Shown here: piece after piece, positions 59,248-64,000 of the stretch
How positions within the stretch are numbered: position 1 is the first letter of the stretch
Layout: each line of letters starts with the position of its first letter
NCBI GenBank assembly: GCA_030762935.1
Contig: CM060900.1
Location: forward strand, 398,057,132 to 398,121,131
Direction of reading: 5' to 3'
Origin: Hymenopus coronatus
Lineage: Eukaryota; Arthropoda; Insecta; Mantodea; Hymenopodidae
DNA length: 64,000 bases
Position numbers and translations under genes: made by a program
Notes under the pieces: model-generated
The model's database searches: none
What the model saw: only the letters and a program-made list of their open reading frames with translations
What the model was told of the DNA's origin: nothing

Positions 59248-60165
59248 CATAATTACTTTCTCTACCACTACAATGTACATTATAAATGTATATGTTGGGG
59301 GAAGAGAGGGTATTGTATTCCACCCAAAAATTCGATACCCATATTTAAATGTTTTAAGAGTCCTGAAATCGAAAAAGCATTTTTAAAAAAAAGGATTCTG
59401 TTTGTGCGTGCATTGCCTAAAAATGAAACGTCTTTATGATTAAATTTAGTATCTTCCAAGGATGCGACAGGAATATTTTCAGGAACATTCCCCCAATCTT
59501 ATCTACCCTTTACACGGAAGATTTTTCGAAATTTGCGATTTTGAAGTAGATATATCTTGTATAATCTGGGAATAGTCTCCGAAGACCACTTTATTCTGGT
59601 GACTTTTGCATAACTGGTAAACAATAATAGATATACATAACTCTACTACACAAATAATGTGGAGTTCTTTAAAACAATTTATCTCGTATATATTTTTATA
59701 CTCCTGATCAGCAAAGAGAACCAGATTTTAATCTCATAGCAAACAGTTTTTAAAATATTTGACTATCGCCTTAGCATGGTATGTTGTCTTATTCCCTTTC
59801 TACTTATAAGGACCAAGTAATAAGACCATTTCTGCTAGTTTTTTTAATGTTGTTTTTTATGTTTTAAGCCCTTTAACCTGGTAGGTCATATCGGGCGATG
59901 AACAAAAGTATGCTCAAATGTGCCCGGGGTCCATGGAGCATGAAGCTGTTCGACATCCAGTCTTCTCAGGATAAGGGAAAACCCCGGAAACACCTTAACC
60001 GAGATTCGAACTCGAGACATCTCGAATATGAGACAGATACGCCACTTTTACATTCTTAAAGCACGCTGCTAATAATTATCTTTATTAGCGTGAAGTAGAC
60101 TGAAGAATAAGCTTTTGTAAGAATAGTTTATTACAGAATAGGTAGAGAAAAGCATGTGAATAGAA
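59248..60165 (+). repeat. Rep1 copy H, split by a SINE
   Basis: The left end is attactttctctaccacta, then ggtattgtattccacccaaa and aattcgataccc. It continues with tagtatcttccaaggatgcg, ctgggaatagtctc and cataactggtaaac. It is broken by a family 4 SINE at 59839-60060 and resumes with attagcgtgaagtagactga and cagaataggtagagaaaagc. Confidence 0.8.
59839..60060 (-). repeat. tRNA-derived SINE, family 4
   Basis: On the minus strand it has gtggcgtatctgtctcatat, box B ctcgagttcgaatctcgg, ttcccttatcctgagaagac and catcgcccgatatgacctac. The flanking ctgcta on each side may be the target duplication. It matches the copy at 39485. Confidence 0.8.
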
Positions 60166-60169
60166 CACT

Positions 60170-60735
60170 TAACATGTTTACTTTCCCCACACGTACTATT
60201 TACATAGTGAATAGAGAATGTATTACATTCCACCCAAAATTCGATACCGAGATTTCACCGGAGATGTAAGTTTTGAGATCCGCTGAATAAACAACATTTT
60301 AGAAAAAGGTCAGTTTTATGTGTATGTGTGCGTGTCTAATGGGTGCATATCTCAAAAACAAAAATACCCTTAATTATCAAATTTGGCATTTAAGTTTTGT
60401 ATCTTTCTAATATGTGACATGAAGTTTTACATGGAAAACTTTTCGAAAATTTTGATTTTCTCAAAAATAGCTCTGACGATTTTGATTAAAATACCGAATA
60501 TTACCGATGGCAAATTTCCTCGGAATAGTCTCTGAAGTCCTCTTGACCCTTGAGTGACTTTTACATAACTGGTAAACCTACAAGATAGACGAAAACTTAC
60601 TACATAAAAATGTAATCTCATCAAAACACATAATTTCTGTCCTATACATTTTTGTTGTGTCGCTTACCGTTTCCGAGCCAGTAAGAAGTTTTTAGAATTG
60701 ATAGAGAAAGTCATGTGAGTGGAACACTTAAGATT
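60170..60735 (+). repeat. Rep1 copy I, in tandem behind copy H
   Basis: It starts at tttactttccccacacgta with tagagaatgtattacattcc and aattcgataccgagatttca. It continues with tcaaaaatagctctgacgat and tttgattaaaataccgaata. The right end is gatagagaaagtcatgtgag and ggaacacttaag. It is shorter than copy C because of internal deletion. Confidence 0.85.
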
Positions 60736-61036
60736 GTTTTATTTGCATTCGCTTCTGCAGAGCACCGTACATTCGCGTTGTCATTCTTAGAAAAGAAATA
60801 ACTCGCGAACCACAGTGCCTACGGACCCACCACTTTATTTCGTGTTTGAGTTTTGACTTTTCAAATGTAGGTAAAATTGGTGCTTATTAAGAGTAATTCA
60901 TATATAGGTAGCCACCCGGCGACTTTGAAAGGCTATATAAGCATTTTGTGTTTGGTTAAATCAGAATAAAGTTGTCTAATTTATAGAAAACCCCAAAAAC
61001 ATGTACTAGTTTTTAAGCAATCTGCTGCAGGTACGT
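60736..61036. other. Non-coding, nothing recognised
   Basis: AT-rich, no supported content. The last 14 bases are the left copy of the SINE target duplication. Confidence 0.5.
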
Positions 61037-61319
61037 CGGCCTCCGTGGTGTAATGGTTACCATGCTGACTTCATATACCCAAGGTCGCGGGTTCAAACCG
61101 GGCGGAGGACGATGGATTTTTTCGGGCGTAAAAATCCTTAGCATGGAAGGGAAGTAAAGCCGTTGGTCCCGTGTCGTAGATTTACGGCACGTAAAAGAAC
61201 CTCAAGCCTGATAGAGAGGCCTCTGAGCAAAATTAAGCGGTCTTTCACGCCCAATATAGAATGGGACGCTGAGAACCACAGCAGTTAAAGAGCGTCCATA
61301 AATAACACGCCATTTTTTT
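61037..61319 (+). repeat. SINE family 2, complete young copy
   Basis: A full 283-bp copy. The head has ggcctccgtggtgtaatggt, with D-stem tggt/acca, and box B gcgggttcaaaccgg, closed by cggaggac. The body has aaaatccttagcatggaagg and gatttacggcacgtaaaag. The 3' block is gaatgggacgctgagaacca, ending in a short T/A-rich tail. It is flanked by 14-bp direct repeats tgctgcaggtacgt at 61023-61036 and 61320-61333, proof of target-primed insertion. Confidence 0.95.
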
Positions 61320-61333
61320 TGCTGCAGGTACGT

Positions 61334-63384
61334 AACTGAAATCTTATCCGTAAGAGCTTGAATTGCATCTCGATTCATTTCAATCATTTTAATCGATTAA
61401 ATATCAATTGTTATAAATGGAAATTTTACGTAGAAGTGTAATTTTTACGATTATTTTCCAAAATATTAAAAATAAATGTTATACAGTGCTGAATAATTAT
61501 TCCTATCATGAACCCAACTGTAATTCAGTGCTGTACTAGATTCAGTATCGCTATTAAGGCTTACTACGAATATGTTGCTTTTTATTAAAATTAGCGTAAG
61601 TTTAGAAGACCTGTGGATTAGAGCCCTGCATGGCTTGAACAACTTATGCCCGGGCCCGACCGTCTAATTTATTTTTAAATAATAATAATAATAATAATGC
61701 TGATAATAGTCCACAAAGTGCTGTTGCCTCTGGTGTGAAGGGACTTGCGATGGATGTCTGTATCTGTATGTCCCCTGCTGGAAGGTTTGGGAAAGAATGC
61801 ATTCAGGTCCTTGAGAAACCACTTTTAAAGAAATGGTGGCGACTGAGATCCGGCAAACTACATGTGGTCAAGTACATGCTGACGGTATTGTGGCTTATGC
61901 AACACATGCCACCTCTACGACCGCTGTTGTAACGTTTTTTGCAATTGACTCTGGCGAGTATTTACTTATTATTACTGGTGAGGGTATATGCATGTTGCTA
62001 TTTTTATTTTCTCAAGAATATTTTGATTAGAATACCATACGTTACAGATGCTTAATTATAGAACGCTATGTTAAAGGTAAGAAATTAATATTTCTTCGCC
62101 TATATTTTCAAGCTGGACAAACATTTTTCAAATTATGCCACACAGTTTGGCCCGAGCCCGTGTAGACCTTTAAATAATATAGGCTAAGGCTAACATAATC
62201 TCGCGACTCACAGACGAAAGCTTTGCAACTGATACGGAGTTTCATCCATTTCCTGGTTCGTGTAATGGTTGTTCACCAAAAAACCGTCACATCTTGTCCT
62301 GGCTTCGGGAAGATTGCTCCATGAGATTGTCTGTGTTGCAATTCAGAATATTCTGTTAATATCAGAATCAAAGCTTTCAAATGCAGTTATCTCAAAATAT
62401 ACTTTTTCAGTTGCGAATGTGTTGTTTTAGGGGTGCAAGTTGCATATTTACCTTTTGTGTTAAAAGGATGCAATGATGCTTGAGTTTCATTCAAGCAGCT
62501 ATTACTCTTTCCTGTGAAAATGTTATACTCTTTTTCATCACTCTTGTTGCATCTATTGATTCATGTATCAAACGTTGTCAATGACGAAATACCTCACTCA
62601 TTACATGTTGCTGGCGAAAAATCGTCTTTTCATAAATGTATCAAATTGAACTGCTGAAAAGGAATACAAAGTAGGGCCCTTGTGTCCTAGAAAGTCAATA
62701 AAGCGTCTTCCCTTTAAGTACTTAGGAAGCATAATAAAAGGCAAAATTGCCATTACGCTTGCTAGAGAAGCTTTTGAAGAAAAAGAGTACGAATTTGGCG
62801 TATTTAATGTGGCTGGGATAGCCCATTCCTACTCTCGTTAAGTTTATATCAATATGGGCGAGGCAATTTATTTAGAGGGAAGTAAGGAATTTTTTCCTCA
62901 GGCGTTGGGAGCCTTTGCGTGAAAAAAAATATCGAATAGTTTCGAACCGACTTAGAGACCCGGATACGACTCTATTTTCACTAGATTTCCAAAACTAAGC
63001 TACGAATTAATTTAATTTTTTCTTAATTTATAATTATGACTTTAATCGACGGAGGGCAAGAAAAGTATTATTCTATATATCTTAGGACAGTAATGGTTTG
63101 TGAAATGAGCGAAACTACCCCACAAAACGAGTTTAATGAAGGAGCATTTCCTATTTTTATAAACTAGAAGTAACGACCGTAGTAGCGATTTTATTACGGG
63201 CTAGTTTCAACAATTTGGCAAGAAGTTGTTGTACATGTCTGTAATAGTTTATTTTGAGATAACATACCCCAATGGAGGTTTACAATCACTTAAGTCTCGG
63301 TCTACAAATGCTAATATATTTTAAAAATTTATTTCAGAACACCTTGTGGTTTACGAAAAAAAAGTCGTATAGAGAATTTAGTGT
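61334..63384. other. Non-coding, one small Rep1 fragment
   Basis: There is a (ATA)n run at 61678-61699. A short Rep1-like fragment lies near 62005-62050 (tattttgattagaatacca). Two overlapping open stretches at 61735-62030 have no recognisable motif. Otherwise AT-rich. Confidence 0.45.
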
Positions 63385-63595
63385 CGGACCGACTCAGATG
63401 GTTAGGTCAGAAGTATAGTAAGCCGGAGATGAAAGGTCCAAAATCTAGCTGTGAATTGCAATTTTCAGTCTCATCCTACATTTCCAACTTTAGATTATGC
63501 ATGACAGTGTGAAAGAACTTTTAAGTAACCTTAAAACGTGTAATTTGGACGAAATTTCGATACAGAATTGTTGTGTGAAATGCATCAGTTCCTCT
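63385..63595 (+). repeat. SINE-like unit 6, first (decayed) copy
   Basis: A decayed tRNA-like head (gactcagatggttaggtcag, aaggtccaaaatctag) is followed by a body with tacatttccaactttagatt, cttaaaacgtgtaatttgga and gaattgttgtgtgaaatgca. The same order recurs at 63655-63860. Confidence 0.65.
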
Positions 63596-63654
63596 GCCCA
63601 TCGGAAGAAAAGTGTGAATCACCTGAAGAATGCATTCTCCTATCGGCTAGCTGC

Positions 63655-63860
63655 CATGGTAGCTCAGTGGCTCGAGCAGCGACACGTTACGCCGAAGATC
63701 CGTGGTTCAAATTCCGGCTATGCCATTGGTTTTTTCATTCAGATTCTACGTTTCCAACTTTAGGCATACACGGCAGAACTCTTTATAAACCTCATAATGT
63801 GTAGTTAAGATGAAATGTTGCTATTGAATTGTTGGATGGAATACAGTGGTATCTCTGTTA
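63655..63860 (+). repeat. SINE-like unit 6, second copy
   Basis: The head has tggtagctcagtggctcgag and box B gtggttcaaattccggc. The body has tacgtttccaactttaggca, cctcataatgtgtagttaag and gaattgttggatggaataca. It is less decayed than the first unit, and the pair forms a tandem duplication. Confidence 0.75.
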
Positions 63861-63884
63861 AACACAAGTAAAGAGTAGAGAGAG

Positions 63885-64000
63885 TTAATGTATATTACTT
63901 TCTCTAGCTCCATGTGTACGATGTACATAGGGATAGAAAAGGTATTATAATGCACTCAAAAATTCGATGTCACGATTTCACCGGAAATATATGTTTTGGG
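63885..64000 (+). repeat. Rep1 copy J, cut by the window end
   Basis: The left end is attactttctctagctccat with gatgtacatagggatag, followed by ggtattataatgcactcaaa, aattcgatgtcacgatttca and ccggaaatatatgttttggg. The rest lies beyond the window. Confidence 0.85.

Noticed and set aside
61037..61110. tRNA-Gly-like gene
   Set aside because: The D and T arms are good, but the anticodon stem does not pair and the sequence continues into a SINE body that recurs elsewhere. It is a SINE head.
1..64000. Prokaryotic-style systems, CRISPR arrays or gene clusters
   Set aside because: No spaced direct repeats, no operon-like gene packing, and all recognised coding traces are eukaryotic transposons or the plexin exon.

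Overview
The window is AT-rich eukaryotic DNA, almost certainly from an arthropod and most likely an insect with a large, repeat-dense genome. The evidence is animal mariner, Tc1/IS630 and piggyBac elements, many tRNA-derived SINEs, TTAGG-like runs, and a single short phase-0 exon with animal splice signals. There are no operons, rRNAs, CRISPR arrays or long host ORFs.

The only host coding segment I can support is one 61-codon exon at 14041-14223 (+). It encodes the last part of a plexin Sema domain. It is visibly richer in G+C than its flanks and carries a good acceptor and a GTAAGT donor. No other plexin exon was recognised, so most of the window is probably plexin intron; I cannot exclude small missed exons or intergenic DNA far downstream.

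Everything else I could recognise is mobile or repetitive. (1) A structurally complete mariner at 19006-20320 has a 365-codon ORF, a DD34D motif, matched terminal inverted repeats and TA duplications, but its C terminus is frameshifted by a 4-bp duplication. (2) An old, multiply frameshifted irritans-like mariner lies at about 16951-18184 (-). (3) A Tc1/IS630-type element at 25457-26748 (-) has a 333-codon ORF, a lost second catalytic Asp and a frameshifted C terminus. (4) A piggyBac-like relic at about 34928-36394 keeps only its acidic N terminus and Cys-rich C terminus. (5) A fossil of an uncharacterised multi-copy protein family lies at about 3290-5007 (-). (6) A LINE reverse-transcriptase relic lies at about 49870-50440 (-).

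The dominant repeat, called Rep1 here, is about 0.85-0.95 kb long. Ten copies on both strands start at about 16088, 16835, 28935, 36455, 47205, 50783, 55795, 59248, 60170 and 63885. Insertions inside these copies give a relative chronology: two mariners sit in one copy, and two different SINEs sit in two others. At least seven kinds of tRNA-headed SINE are scattered through the window, including three different families joined head to tail at 48739-49510.

I see no sign of a defence system, biosynthetic cluster or other multi-gene system. The most useful leads are the unnamed Rep1 family, the SINE lineage with two alternative 3' halves, and the exact lesions in the mariner and Tc1-like transposases.
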